A stretch of DNA of 64,000 bases from UBA1433 sp964581565 (GCA_964581565.1 CAZOOZ010000008.1:44513-108512), one strand, 5' to 3'. Shown: positions 1 through 7,581, counted from the first letter of the stretch. Made by a program: numbers and translations. The notes: a model not told the origin generated them from the letters alone.

Positions 1-645
1 TTTATTTTTTTTAAATTTGATCAATCCTTCGTCACGCATTTTGCTCAGTTCTCTTGACATGGCACTTCTGTCTACGAATAAATAATCAGCTAATTGCTCG
101 CGATTATATGGAATCGCAAAAGAATTGGAAGCAGAGAGGTTTTTTTGTTCCTGAAAAAAAGTGAGCAGTTTTTCTCTTGTTGTTCTTTTTGATATCACAT
201 CAAGCCTGTTATTGAGCATGATGACTTCGCCGGCCAGAATTCCAAGCATATTTTTAATAAGCATCGTATGAAACACACAGGCAGAAGGGCAAGTGCTTAT
301 AATTCGTTTGTTATCGATAAGCAATACTTCACTGTCTTCTAAAGCAATTGCTGATATAGGGGATTTTGTATTCCGAAGATAGGCCAAAGCGCCGCCAAAC
401 ATTTTTGACGGTTCGAATTTTGCAAGAATGCTCCGGTTGCCGTGTGCGTCTTCTTTCATCACGGCTACTTCGCCGCTTAAAACGATACCCATATATTCAA
501 CACTTTCCCCTGGAAATATGATATAGCTGTCTTTTTTACACATTTTAGGCTTTGCCCCGAGACATTTCAGCATGGCCCGCAGATCGGATTTATCAATATG
601 GTAAAATAAGGGGCTTTTTAAAAGAATATCCAAATTTAATTCCAT
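1..645 (-). CDS. Crp/Fnr-family transcriptional regulator, C-terminus cut by window edge
   Basis: A frame of 215 codons is open from ATG at 645 to the left edge without a stop, so the gene is partial; Crp/Fnr proteins are usually 220-230 residues, so little is missing. Residues about 15-125 read as a cyclic-nucleotide-binding-like beta-roll (FPGESVEYMGIVLSGEVAV), about 128-150 as the dimer helix, and about 182-208 as the winged helix-turn-helix (NREQLADYLFVDRSAMSREL). I see no FNR-type N-terminal cysteine cluster. It is divergent from hcp, and a palindrome matching one in the hcp promoter lies 12 bases before its start. By family knowledge, regulators in this position (HcpR type) control nitrosative-stress genes; that role here is inferred. 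The start has only a weak ribosome site. Confidence 0.9.
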   Translation of the reverse strand, partial: MELNLDILLKSPLFYHIDKSDLRAMLKCLGAKPKMCKKDSYIIFPGESVEYMGIVLSGEVAVMKEDAHGNRSILAKFEPSKMFGGALAYLRNTKSPISAIALEDSEVLLIDNKRIISTCPSACVFHTMLIKNMLGILAGEVIMLNNRLDVISKRTTREKLLTFFQEQKNLSASNSFAIPYNREQLADYLFVDRSAMSRELSKMRDEGLIKFKKNK

Positions 646-656
646 CTTTTTACTTT

Positions 657-672
657 CGTTGTAAATGCAACG
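657..672. promoter_or_regulatory. Palindromic operator before the Crp/Fnr gene
   Basis: CGTTGTAAATGCAACG has perfect 5-bp arms (CGTTG/CAACG) and begins 12 bases upstream of the regulator start codon. It matches the site at 787-802 at 13 of 16 positions. The position suggests autorepression. The pairing with a Crp/Fnr protein is inferred from adjacency. Confidence 0.65.
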
Positions 673-786
673 CAATGCATAACAAATATAATTTATAATA
701 AATGCAAATTGTAAACGTTCGCTTCTGCGATAAAATAATAAAAATATTATTTATAAATAAAAACATTTAAAAATAAAATTAGTAAT

Positions 787-829
787 TGTTGCAAAAGCAA
801 CGTACACTATAGCCGAATTATACTATACT
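787..829 (+). promoter_or_regulatory. hcp promoter with palindromic Crp/Fnr-type site
   Basis: TGTTGCAAAAGCAACG (787-802) contains the perfect inverted repeat GTTGC-AAAA-GCAAC. Candidate -10 boxes TATACT lie at 819-824 and 824-829, and no good -35 box is present. With the second -10 the expected start is near 836, placing the centre of the palindrome (794.5) at about -41.5, the classical position for a Crp/Fnr activator replacing the -35 contact. Confidence 0.65.
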
Positions 830-960
830 GCCAGTAGGAAAGTCAATAGAAAGAAGCAAAAAGCATCCTTTTGTTTTGACAAATAAATGGGCTTTTTGCT
901 ATGAGCAAAACAGAAATGTATGTGCTTGAAGAATTATTATGAATTGTGGAGGAAAAGAAA

Positions 961-2508
961 ATGTCAATGTTTTGTTTTCAATGTGAACAGACATCCAAAG
1001 GAACAGGCTGCACTATAGGAGGCGTTTGCGGAAAAAAAGCGAATACGGCAAACCTGCAAGATGCCCTTACCGGAAAACTTGTTGCGCTTGGAAAAGCCGC
1101 TAAAGGTAAAAACACATCTCTGACAGATGAATTAATGCTTGAAGGATTATTTACAACAATTACAAATGTCAATTTCAACGATGAAAGTATTACCGCGTTA
1201 AGTAAAAAGATCGATGAAGAAACTGAAAGGCTGAACGGGGATAAAGAGATGGAGATGAAGGCGCTCTGGGAAGGGGATGAAGATATCCGTTCTTTAAAAT
1301 CATTGATTTTGTTTGGACTCAGAGGCATGGCCGCTTATGCGCATCATGCACGCATATTGGGAAAAATCGATCCGCAGATCAATGATTTTTTCTATACGGC
1401 AATGGCGGCGATCGGTCAGGAAAAAACAGTCGATGAGCTCTTGGCGCTTGTTTTGGAAGTAGGCAATGTAAATTTACAATGCATGGCGCTTCTTGATGGG
1501 GCCAACACATCGGCATATGGCAGTCCCGTGCCGATAAAAGTGACAACAAATATAGAAAAAGGTCCGTTTATCGTAATTACAGGACATGATTTAAAAGATT
1601 TAAAATTACTTTTGGAGCAAAGCAAAGAAAAAGGAATCAATATTTACACCCATGGGGAAATGCTTCCGGCACATGCGTATCCTGAGCTCAAAAAATATGC
1701 ACATCTAAAAGGTAATTTTGGAACAGCATGGCAAAATCAGCAGAAGGAATTCGATAATATTCCTGCGCCGATACTGTATACCACGAATTGTTTAATGCCG
1801 CCAAGAGCAAGCTACGCCGAAAAAATCTTTACCACATCAGTCGTAGACTATCCCGGTTTAAAGCATATCGGTGACGATAAAGATTTTTCCCCCGTCATTG
1901 ACATGGCATTACAACTTGGCGGCTACAGTGAAGATAAAAAGATGACAGGGATCAACGGAGGAGACAGCATGATGACCGGGTTCGCACATGGGGCTGTGCT
2001 CTCGGTTGCGGATACGGTGATCGATGCCGTCAAAAATGGAGCAATCAAGCATTTCTTCTTGGTTGGCGGCTGTGACGGTGCGGCTCCCGGAAGAAATTAT
2101 TATACGGAATTTGTGAAGAAAACGCCGAAAGACTCTGTTGTGCTCACGCTTGCGTGCGGGAAATTTAGATTCAACGATCTTGATTTAGGGCAGATAGGAG
2201 GGCTTCCGAGGCTGATGGATATGGGTCAGTGTAATGATGCATACAGCGCAATAAAAGTTGCCGTTGCGCTTGCTGAAGCGTTTGAATGTTCCATCAACGA
2301 GCTTCCGCTTACTTTAGTGCTTTCATGGTATGAGCAGAAAGCTGTATGTATCTTGCTTACGCTGCTTGCTCTGGGGATCAAAAATATCTATATCGGACCG
2401 AGTCTTCCTGCCTTTGTATCGCCCAATATTTTAAAAGTGCTCGTAGAAAATTATAACCTCACGCCAATATCGACACCGGATGAAGATTTAAAGAAAATTT
2501 TAGATTAG
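961..2508 (+). CDS. hcp: Hydroxylamine reductase / hybrid cluster protein
   Basis: Hcp carries a [4Fe-4S] and a hybrid Fe-S-O cluster and reduces NO or hydroxylamine under nitrosative stress in the cytoplasm. N-terminal cysteines C5, C8, C17 and C23 (C-x2-C-x8-C-x5-C, the compact spacing of strict anaerobes) bind the cubane. Hybrid-cluster segments TNCLMPP, VGGCDGA, LACGKFRFN, MGQCNDAYS and SWYEQKAV are all present. Length 515 residues fits the short class. ATG at 961 is chosen because GGAGG ends 8 bases before it; a GTG at 946 would place the ribosome site inside the gene. It is monocistronic, with a palindromic activator-type site upstream and a terminator downstream. Confidence 0.97.
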   Translation: MSMFCFQCEQTSKGTGCTIGGVCGKKANTANLQDALTGKLVALGKAAKGKNTSLTDELMLEGLFTTITNVNFNDESITALSKKIDEETERLNGDKEMEMKALWEGDEDIRSLKSLILFGLRGMAAYAHHARILGKIDPQINDFFYTAMAAIGQEKTVDELLALVLEVGNVNLQCMALLDGANTSAYGSPVPIKVTTNIEKGPFIVITGHDLKDLKLLLEQSKEKGINIYTHGEMLPAHAYPELKKYAHLKGNFGTAWQNQQKEFDNIPAPILYTTNCLMPPRASYAEKIFTTSVVDYPGLKHIGDDKDFSPVIDMALQLGGYSEDKKMTGINGGDSMMTGFAHGAVLSVADTVIDAVKNGAIKHFFLVGGCDGAAPGRNYYTEFVKKTPKDSVVLTLACGKFRFNDLDLGQIGGLPRLMDMGQCNDAYSAIKVAVALAEAFECSINELPLTLVLSWYEQKAVCILLTLLALGIKNIYIGPSLPAFVSPNILKVLVENYNLTPISTPDEDLKKILD

Positions 2509-2567
2509 TTAAATATTTGCATAATAGTTTAAAATTTACTGTGTCACTTAAGAATAAAAAAATTAAG

Positions 2568-2596
2568 AAACGGCTGAGTGATCACTCAGCCGTTTT
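2568..2596. terminator. Rho-independent terminator, probably bidirectional
   Basis: CGGCTGAGTGATCACTCAGCCG is nearly a perfect palindrome flanked by AAA and TTTT, 60 bases after hcp. The A-rich left flank gives a T tail on the other strand too, so it may also end the deacetylase transcript coming from the right. Confidence 0.85.
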
Positions 2597-2704
2597 ATCA
2601 TGAATAAATTTATTTTGTAAATCAGCAACCATACATATAAGGTCTGTGACCAGCACTACATATGATAAGAAAAATATGAATATAAGAAACTTTCATGTTT
2701 ACTG

Positions 2705-3559
2705 TTATTGTGTCTGAAGATAGGCATCTTGCAGCCGCGTTTCCAAGTTATCGTTATATGAGCGGCGAATTCTTTTCAGGCCGAATAGATCCGAAGTATC
2801 CTTCGTTATGTAATTCACTCCGTACTCACATGAGAGTGATGCCGAAAAACCCAGTTTTTTTAAGATAATATCCGTATTTTCACTAAATTCTCCATATGGA
2901 TACGTAAAAGTAGTAGGCATCGTACTTGTGGCTGCGCTGATTTCATCTTGCAGTTTTTGTATATCCGCGGTCAGTACTTCTTCATAGGTTGAAAATGATT
3001 CGCCGTCGGCTTGCATGCAGCCGATTCTCTCGCTTTTCGATGTGTGAAGGTTATATGTGTGATTTTGAACCTCGACATATCCGCTGTGAGCCATCTGGTT
3101 TATCTGATCCCAGGAAAGATAAGAATAAGAGCTTAAAACTTCTTTTTCATCGATATAAATTCCCGTGACAGACAGCACAATTTTCATATCATATTGCTTT
3201 AACAATTCATATGCATAGGTGTATGTACCTAAGAAGCCGTCGTCAAAAGAAAGAATGATCGGCTTTTCGGGCAGCGGCGAGCCATTATATACATGATCGA
3301 TAAGATCGGTCATGGTGATAGTTGTATAATTGTGTTCTTTCAAATATTTCAGATCGCTTTCGAATTCTTCGGGGGATATGGCATATTTACCCAGTTCAGA
3401 TATGCGGATATCGTGATACATCAGAATAGGAACAACTATGGTATCTTCTTTACTTGAATTTGCAGAAGAATATTGCGTGCTCACTATAAAAACAATGAGT
3501 ACAAGCGCTAAAAATAATAAAGTAGCTATTGCTGTTTTACGTTTGCGTTGTTGTATCAT
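2705..3559 (-). CDS. Membrane-anchored polysaccharide deacetylase (NodB/CE4 family)
   Basis: CE4 enzymes remove N- or O-acetyl groups from cell-wall or exopolysaccharides outside the cell. An N-terminal hydrophobic helix (about residues 9-28) should be a signal anchor. Motif 1 is ILSFDDGF, motif 2 is QNHTYNLH (the H-T-Y-x-L-H variant), motif 3 is TYPYGEF, so the metal site is intact. ATG at 3559 (284 residues) follows GGAG with 6-base spacing; an upstream ATG at 3625 lacks a ribosome site. It is a close paralogue of the gene at 3987-4862, with the TfoX_C gene between them. The substrate is not predictable. Confidence 0.9.
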   Translation of the reverse strand: MIQQRKRKTAIATLLFLALVLIVFIVSTQYSSANSSKEDTIVVPILMYHDIRISELGKYAISPEEFESDLKYLKEHNYTTITMTDLIDHVYNGSPLPEKPIILSFDDGFLGTYTYAYELLKQYDMKIVLSVTGIYIDEKEVLSSYSYLSWDQINQMAHSGYVEVQNHTYNLHTSKSERIGCMQADGESFSTYEEVLTADIQKLQDEISAATSTMPTTFTYPYGEFSENTDIILKKLGFSASLSCEYGVNYITKDTSDLFGLKRIRRSYNDNLETRLQDAYLQTQ

Positions 3560-3640
3560 GATCTGCTCCGAAACGTATATATCAAACAGTATATCAAAAG
3601 AAATACAGCTTTCATAAAGTTTCATTTGGATTTTACAAAA

Positions 3641-3667
3641 ATAAAAGACTGCCCGGCAGTCTTTATT
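3641..3667 (-). terminator. Terminator after the TfoX_C gene
   Basis: AAAGACTGCC and GGCAGTCTTT form 10-bp arms around one base; on the minus strand a T-rich run follows. It overlaps the stop codon of the gene at 3663-3917. Confidence 0.75.
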
Positions 3668-3917
3668 TAAATAGATTGTAAAAATTTTTCAATTCGGCTT
3701 TCTTTTCTGCGGATAATTCGCTTTTTCGAATGCCTTCGATAGCGGCCTGAAGCCCATAGAGCCTGTGAATGCATGCGGAAGGATCTTGCTCTTTGATTTT
3801 CAGCCATGCCTGTTTACTGCCTGTCTTTATCAGTTGCTCGGGTGTGTGGATGCCTATGTCATTTAGCTGCTGCTCTAATTTCTCGCCGATATTTGGCAGC
3901 ACGGATAACTTGCCCAT
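3663..3917 (-). CDS. TfoX C-terminal-domain protein (helix-hairpin-helix-like)
   Basis: This 84-residue protein begins MGKLSVLPNIGEKLEQQLND and matches the stand-alone TfoX_C domain, in which a helix-hairpin-helix-like segment (LPNIGEKLEQQL...GIHTPEQL) precedes a helix with W and R residues. In Gammaproteobacteria full-length TfoX/Sxy controls competence; stand-alone C domains in Firmicutes have no settled role. GAGG lies 7 bases before the ATG. It sits between two deacetylase paralogues on the same strand with its own terminator. Function is not inferred beyond possible nucleic-acid binding. Confidence 0.85.
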   Translation of the reverse strand: MGKLSVLPNIGEKLEQQLNDIGIHTPEQLIKTGSKQAWLKIKEQDPSACIHRLYGLQAAIEGIRKSELSAEKKAELKNFYNLFK

Positions 3918-3986
3918 AATGATACCTCGGTTCCTCAGAAAAATTTATAGATAGATTATACCACAAATACATCAATGAGTAAGCTG

Positions 3987-4862
3987 TTATTGTATGGTTT
4001 TATAAGCTTTTTGTAATACTTTTTCGATCGTGGTTCCATGAGAGCGGCTCACTCTTTTTAGGGCATATAATGTTTCGGCGTCTTTTGTGATCACATTGAT
4101 GCCATAGTCACAGGAGAGGGTTGCCAAAAATCCGATCTCTTTTAAAACGATATCCGTATTTTCGCTCGATTTTCCGTAGGGATAGGCAAATGTGTTGGGG
4201 ACCTTGCCCGTATGAAATAATATCTCTTCCTGAAGCTTTTGGATATCATCGATCAATACATCGTGATAGGTATCGAAAGATTCATAAGAGATCTGCATGC
4301 AGCCAAATCTCGGGTTGCCGGTGCCGTGAAGATTATAGGTGTGGTTTTGCACTTCCACATAGCCCGAATCCAGCATTTCGTTTAATTGATCCCAGTTGAC
4401 ATGGGCGTAGTCAATACTTTTGCTTGGAAACTCCGTGAAGTCATCCGTATTTTTACCGATAATGGAGAAGACGATTTTGACATGGTATTGCTTTAGTAAA
4501 GGCAGTACGTAGACATAATTATTTAAATAACCGTCGTCAAAAGTAAGGATAACAGGTTTTTCGGGCAGAGGGGTATCATGATAGACATAATCAATAAGCT
4601 CCGTCATGGTAATGGCAGTGTAATTATTTTCCTGAAGATATTGCAAATCACTTTCAAATTCATAGGGGGAGATGGCATCTTTGCCGAGTTTGCTTGTTTT
4701 GACTTCGTGATACATAATAATAGGAAGACAAATCGCGTCTTTGTCCACAGTGCCAGACTGCACCGGTGTTTTTTGATGATTGAAGGCAATAAAAAATACA
4801 ATACAACTTAAAAGTAAAAAAGCAGCGCCAAGAATATACCTGCGCTTAATATGTAGAATCAT
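3987..4862 (-). CDS. Membrane-anchored polysaccharide deacetylase, second paralogue
   Basis: This is a 291-residue CE4 (NodB-homology) enzyme with a signal-anchor helix at about residues 9-26. The motifs are ILTFDDGY, QNHTYNLH and AYPYGKS, so the metal and catalytic residues are present. Much of the catalytic domain is word-for-word the same as the protein at 2705-3559 (for example MYHE/D, SPYEFESDLQYL, NTDIVLK), so the two arose by local duplication. GGAG precedes the start by 7 bases. It should act on cell-envelope glycans outside the membrane. The intergenic stretch 4863-4994 is AT-rich and shows no gene. Confidence 0.9.
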   Translation of the reverse strand: MILHIKRRYILGAAFLLLSCIVFFIAFNHQKTPVQSGTVDKDAICLPIIMYHEVKTSKLGKDAISPYEFESDLQYLQENNYTAITMTELIDYVYHDTPLPEKPVILTFDDGYLNNYVYVLPLLKQYHVKIVFSIIGKNTDDFTEFPSKSIDYAHVNWDQLNEMLDSGYVEVQNHTYNLHGTGNPRFGCMQISYESFDTYHDVLIDDIQKLQEEILFHTGKVPNTFAYPYGKSSENTDIVLKEIGFLATLSCDYGINVITKDAETLYALKRVSRSHGTTIEKVLQKAYKTIQ

Positions 4863-4994
4863 TTTTTTGCTCCGCTATAAATATTGAACTAATAAAATAT
4901 ACGAAAAAAATATTTATATCAGAACAAAATCAATCTACTTTTTTATTATTACTTTTATTTTATATTGATTCATAAATGTAATAATGATAGAATG

Positions 4995-5147
4995 CTATTC
5001 ACTGACTTTAATGTAAATTTCCTCAGTATCCAACTGGGCTTTTTTTAACAGGTCGACAGCAAGACCGAAATTTTGCTGTTCTATGCTGTCGATGGCTTCT
5101 GTGGCTGCGTTAAACAGAATTTTATACATTGTTTCATAGTTCATCAT
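4995..5147 (-). CDS. Small 50-residue protein, twin of the one at 5593-5748
   Basis: The protein is MMNYETMYKILFNAATEAID followed by SIEQQNFGLAVDLLKKAQLD and an acidic, EIYI-containing end. It is short, helical and amphipathic. An AGGAGA ribosome site precedes the ATG at 5147. It is clearly homologous to the 51-residue protein at 5593-5748 (shared MYK-LFNA, IEQ-NFGLA-D-LKKAQ and EEIYI), which argues that both are genes. From memory, similar small proteins occur beside XRE regulators in clostridial accessory regions, function unknown. The two copies flank a ribbon-helix-helix gene on the other strand. Confidence 0.75.
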   Translation of the reverse strand: MMNYETMYKILFNAATEAIDSIEQQNFGLAVDLLKKAQLDTEEIYIKVSE

Positions 5148-5252
5148 TTATCTTCTCCTAAAAATAAAATGTGCGTCAAAAATGCGTCACTTGCAAAATC
5201 TATTATATTTTGACGATAAAATTATGTCAATACTTCGCCGGGGAGAATCATA

Positions 5253-5447
5253 ATGAAAAATATTTTATCACGCTATACACTTCGTATCAGCCCGATATTA
5301 TTATATAAATTAGGTTATATTGCTGAATTCGAGGGCAGAACAAAAAATAAAGAAATAGAGCAATTGATTAAAAAGCATATTGCAGATTTTGAAAAAACTC
5401 ATGGAGAAATAGAATGTGATTGCATACTTAAGCCTGCCACGGAGTAG
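5253..5447 (+). CDS. Putative ribbon-helix-helix (Arc-like) DNA-binding protein
   Basis: This 64-residue protein has a strand-like start (SRYTLRISPILLYKLGYIAE) followed by GRTKNKEIEQLIKKHIADFE, the arrangement of Arc/MetJ-type dimers in which the strand enters the DNA major groove. GGGGAG precedes the ATG by 7 bases. It lies between, and opposite to, the two 50-residue twin genes and may control one or both. The C-terminus contains CDC, of unknown meaning. The fold is assigned by pattern only. Positions 5448-5562 show no further gene. Confidence 0.6.
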   Translation: MKNILSRYTLRISPILLYKLGYIAEFEGRTKNKEIEQLIKKHIADFEKTHGEIECDCILKPATE

Positions 5448-5562
5448 TTGAAGCATGGCTGTTAAAAAATCCATGGCATAAATATGATACAAATTAAAAA
5501 AATTTTGTATCAGCCCGAAGCAGCGGGCGATTACCATTTATAAAAGAAAAATATTATCTAAT

Positions 5563-5592
5563 AAAAATGAGGAAGCAGGGAATGCTTCCCTG
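5563..5592 (-). terminator. Terminator after the 51-residue twin gene
   Basis: On the minus strand GGAAGC and GCTTCC pair around a 7-base loop and are followed by TCATTTTTATT. It begins directly after the stop codon of the gene at 5593-5748. Confidence 0.65.
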
Positions 5593-5748
5593 TTATTTAT
5601 TGGCCTGTATATAGATTTCTTCCGCATCTGTCTGCGCTTTTTTTAATGTGTCGATAGCCAGTCCGAAATTTTTCTGTTCGATCTTGTAGGTGGCGTCGGT
5701 TATCGCGTTAAACAATACTTTATACATTGATTCATAAATTGTCATCAT
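5593..5748 (-). CDS. Small 51-residue protein, twin of the one at 4995-5147
   Basis: It starts MMTIYESMYKVLFNAITDAT and continues with IEQKNFGLAIDTLKKAQTDAEE. Roughly 60 percent of residues are shared with the 50-residue protein at 4995-5147, and most nucleotide differences are at third positions or conservative. A GGAGAAA ribosome site precedes the double ATG (5748). It is followed by its own terminator and is divergent from the XRE gene at 5880. The twin arrangement is unlikely for spurious frames. No biochemical function is known to me; a helical partner of the neighbouring regulators is one possibility. Confidence 0.75.
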   Translation of the reverse strand: MMTIYESMYKVLFNAITDATYKIEQKNFGLAIDTLKKAQTDAEEIYIQANK

Positions 5749-5879
5749 TTTCTCCTAAAAGATATATTTTAAGAAAGGCTTATTTAATTATAATATTATA
5801 ATACTATAATCACAAGACTTAATGCAAATATTTTACTATCTTTTAAGAAACTATAATAGTATCTTGGAGGGTAGTAAAT

Positions 5880-6182
5880 ATGGATGTTAAAGATCGTATA
5901 AAATTATTAATGGATGAAAAAGGTTGGTCGGCATATAAACTGGCGAAAGAAGCAAATTTACCGCAATCCACAATTTCTCATTTATTTAAGAGAAACAACG
6001 CTCCTACAATTCCCACTATAGAAGCCATATGTAAAACGTTTGGGATCACGATGGCGCAGTTTTTTGCAGAGGAAGGGGAGCGGGTGGTGCTCACCAATGA
6101 GCAAAAGCAGCTTTTGATTTTGTGGGGTACGCTTTCGAAAAAACAAAAGAACCTGCTGTATGAGCTTCTTCAGACAATGTGA
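5880..6182 (+). CDS. XRE-family helix-turn-helix regulator
   Basis: This 100-residue protein has a Cro/C1-type HTH at about residues 5-62 (IKLLMDEKGWSAYKLAKEAN, PQSTISHLF, PTIPTIEAICKTFGITMAQF) and a C-terminal tail TNEQKQLLILWGTLSKKQKN that is often seen in clostridial phage-type repressors. GGAGGG lies 8 bases before ATG. A frameshifted copy of its 3' end is found at 7291-7393. It probably represses its own promoter and possibly the divergent twin gene; the 5749-5879 intergenic region is very AT-rich with TATAAT at about 5851 and repeated ATAGTA words. Confidence 0.9.
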   Translation: MDVKDRIKLLMDEKGWSAYKLAKEANLPQSTISHLFKRNNAPTIPTIEAICKTFGITMAQFFAEEGERVVLTNEQKQLLILWGTLSKKQKNLLYELLQTM

Positions 6183-6320
6183 TTTAGATAAGTTCCCGTA
6201 AGGATACTTTTTTATGTAAAAGTATAAAGAAAATCAACGATACTATTCGTCTACAGGAGATGTCTTAGCGCTTGCTTCGGTGTTATATGCCTTGGCGGCG
6301 ATTTATTTTTCAAAGATTCA

Positions 6321-6376
6321 TTGACTTCAGCATAATATAGTAGTATGGTAATGTAGTAATTTAGTAAAATAGTAAA
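6321..6376 (+). promoter_or_regulatory. Promoter followed by TAGTAA-type repeats
   Basis: TTGACT (6321-6326), 17 bases, then TATGGT (6344-6349) form a plausible promoter. It overlaps and is followed by spaced TAGTA words (TAGTAG, TAGTAATT, TAGTAAAA, TAGTAAAT) up to the ribosome site at 6385. The same TAGTAAAT word precedes the XRE start codon at 5872, so the repeats may be XRE binding sites. The rest of 6183-6320 shows no gene. Confidence 0.45.
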
Positions 6377-6395
6377 TCTATTTTGGAGGTCTGTT

Positions 6396-6872
6396 ATGGA
6401 TATTCCTACAACATTAAAGCATAAACCGGTGATTGTTGCTCAAAATTATGATAAAGTGGATGGACGCATTGCAAATTCGGATGCAAAAGGACTTTCTTTG
6501 GGATTAGCACAGTGGAACGACCGTGGCAAGGTTGATATCTCTGCTAAAATTTGGAGATATACCGGAGAAAAGTGGTCAAGGCAATCGGAAGAAATGCCGC
6601 TTCATCGTGTCATTGATCTTGCGATTCTGATCTGTCGCAGCAAAAAGTATTTTCATGACGCTTATATATATCCCAACTTATACGACGAGAAGCATACCGA
6701 AATCGATCGAATTCCGTTACAGGGGGATGCACTGGATATTTCCGTTTGCACAAATAACCCAATGATTGATGAAGATATTCTGCTGTTTCGTGATGCATTG
6801 ACCGCAGATGACGAAATGATATCGGAGCGGCTTCGCCGTCTTTCTGCGATTCTTAAAGAAATGGGGTATTAA
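6396..6872 (+). CDS. DUF6530-like protein of unknown function
   Basis: This 158-residue cytosolic protein matches, from memory, the DUF6530 family: KHKPVIVAQNYDKVDGRIAN, DAKGLSLGLAQWNDRGKVD, WRYTGEKWSRQSEEMPLHRV, and DLAILICR. The length is normal and a TTTTGGAGG ribosome site precedes the ATG. No catalytic motif is evident. It lies one base upstream of the GIY-YIG-like gene and should be co-transcribed with it from the promoter at about 6321. The function is unknown; co-occurrence with an XRE regulator and a nuclease-like protein suggests an accessory module. Confidence 0.85.
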   Translation: MDIPTTLKHKPVIVAQNYDKVDGRIANSDAKGLSLGLAQWNDRGKVDISAKIWRYTGEKWSRQSEEMPLHRVIDLAILICRSKKYFHDAYIYPNLYDEKHTEIDRIPLQGDALDISVCTNNPMIDEDILLFRDALTADDEMISERLRRLSAILKEMGY

Positions 6873-6873
6873 A

Positions 6874-7218
6874 TTGAAAAGTGAAGAAAAGAAAAAAATA
6901 ATTACGGCATATAAAGAGCGGGTCATCATCGGCGGCATTTATGCAGTCAAAAATATTAAAACCGGGAAAATATTATTGGAAGCCACACAGGATCTTGCGG
7001 GAAGCCGTAATCGATTTGAGTTTTCTAAACGAACCGGCTCGGCGACCTCCTTCATTATTCAAAAGGACTGGCAGATATATGGGCCTGACTGTTTTACCTT
7101 TGAAGTGCTGGAAGAAATAAAAAAAGACACTACACAAACGCCGCAGGAATTTGCTGAGGATATAAAGACATTGAAAGAACTATGGAAAGAAAAGTTTCCT
7201 TGCGAACAACTGTATTAA
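6874..7218 (+). CDS. GIY-YIG nuclease-family-like protein
   Basis: This 114-residue protein has an N-terminal GIYAVKN segment in place of GIY, then LEATQDLAGSRNRFEF, and an FEVLEEIK element, the layout of short stand-alone GIY-YIG proteins of Firmicutes. A clear YIG is replaced by LEA and the catalytic set looks incomplete, so nuclease activity is doubtful. The start is TTG at 6874, one base after the previous stop; GGGG inside the end of the upstream gene serves as the ribosome site, indicating translational coupling. Its function is unknown and coupling to the DUF6530-like protein is the best clue. Confidence 0.7.
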   Translation: MKSEEKKKIITAYKERVIIGGIYAVKNIKTGKILLEATQDLAGSRNRFEFSKRTGSATSFIIQKDWQIYGPDCFTFEVLEEIKKDTTQTPQEFAEDIKTLKELWKEKFPCEQLY

Positions 7219-7290
7219 TAATTTTTGTCATAAATAAGCAGAATGCAAATTTATCATAGAAGATTTTGCACACAAATGTCAGATGACCTA

Positions 7291-7393
7291 GAACACAGAG
7301 TATTCTCAGGCGAGCAAAAGCAACTTTTGATTCTATGGGTCATGCTCTCCGGAAAAAAGAAGCTTGCTATATGAACTTCTTCAGACGATGTAA
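7291..7393 (+). pseudogene. Frameshifted fragment of the XRE gene 3' end
   Basis: From GAGCAAAAG at 7312 the sequence follows the 3' end of the XRE gene (6099 onward): EQKQLLILW is in one frame, then a net 2-base loss shifts to the frame reading LLYELLQTM and stop at 7393. Similarity continues into the 3' flank (TTTAGATA, TTTTTTATG) to about 7426, so the duplicated unit included downstream DNA. No N-terminal HTH portion remains. The stretch 7427-7581 is AT-rich and shows nothing else. Confidence 0.75.
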
Positions 7394-7581
7394 TTTAGAT
7401 AGATATCCAAAAGAATATTTTTTATGAAAAAATAAAAATAATAAATTTGTTAATAAAGTTAAAATTCTATTTGGTTATCAGAGTTTAAAGTATATGAATA
7501 TTTTCAACATCTTTTTTGTGTTTATGTAATAAATATTATTCAATTTAAATTTATTTTCATAAAATAAAATATGATTTCTTG

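Noticed and set aside
946..960. GTG start for hcp giving five extra residues
   Set aside because: The GGAGG ribosome site lies at 948-952, inside that extension; ATG at 961 is correctly spaced and matches the family start.
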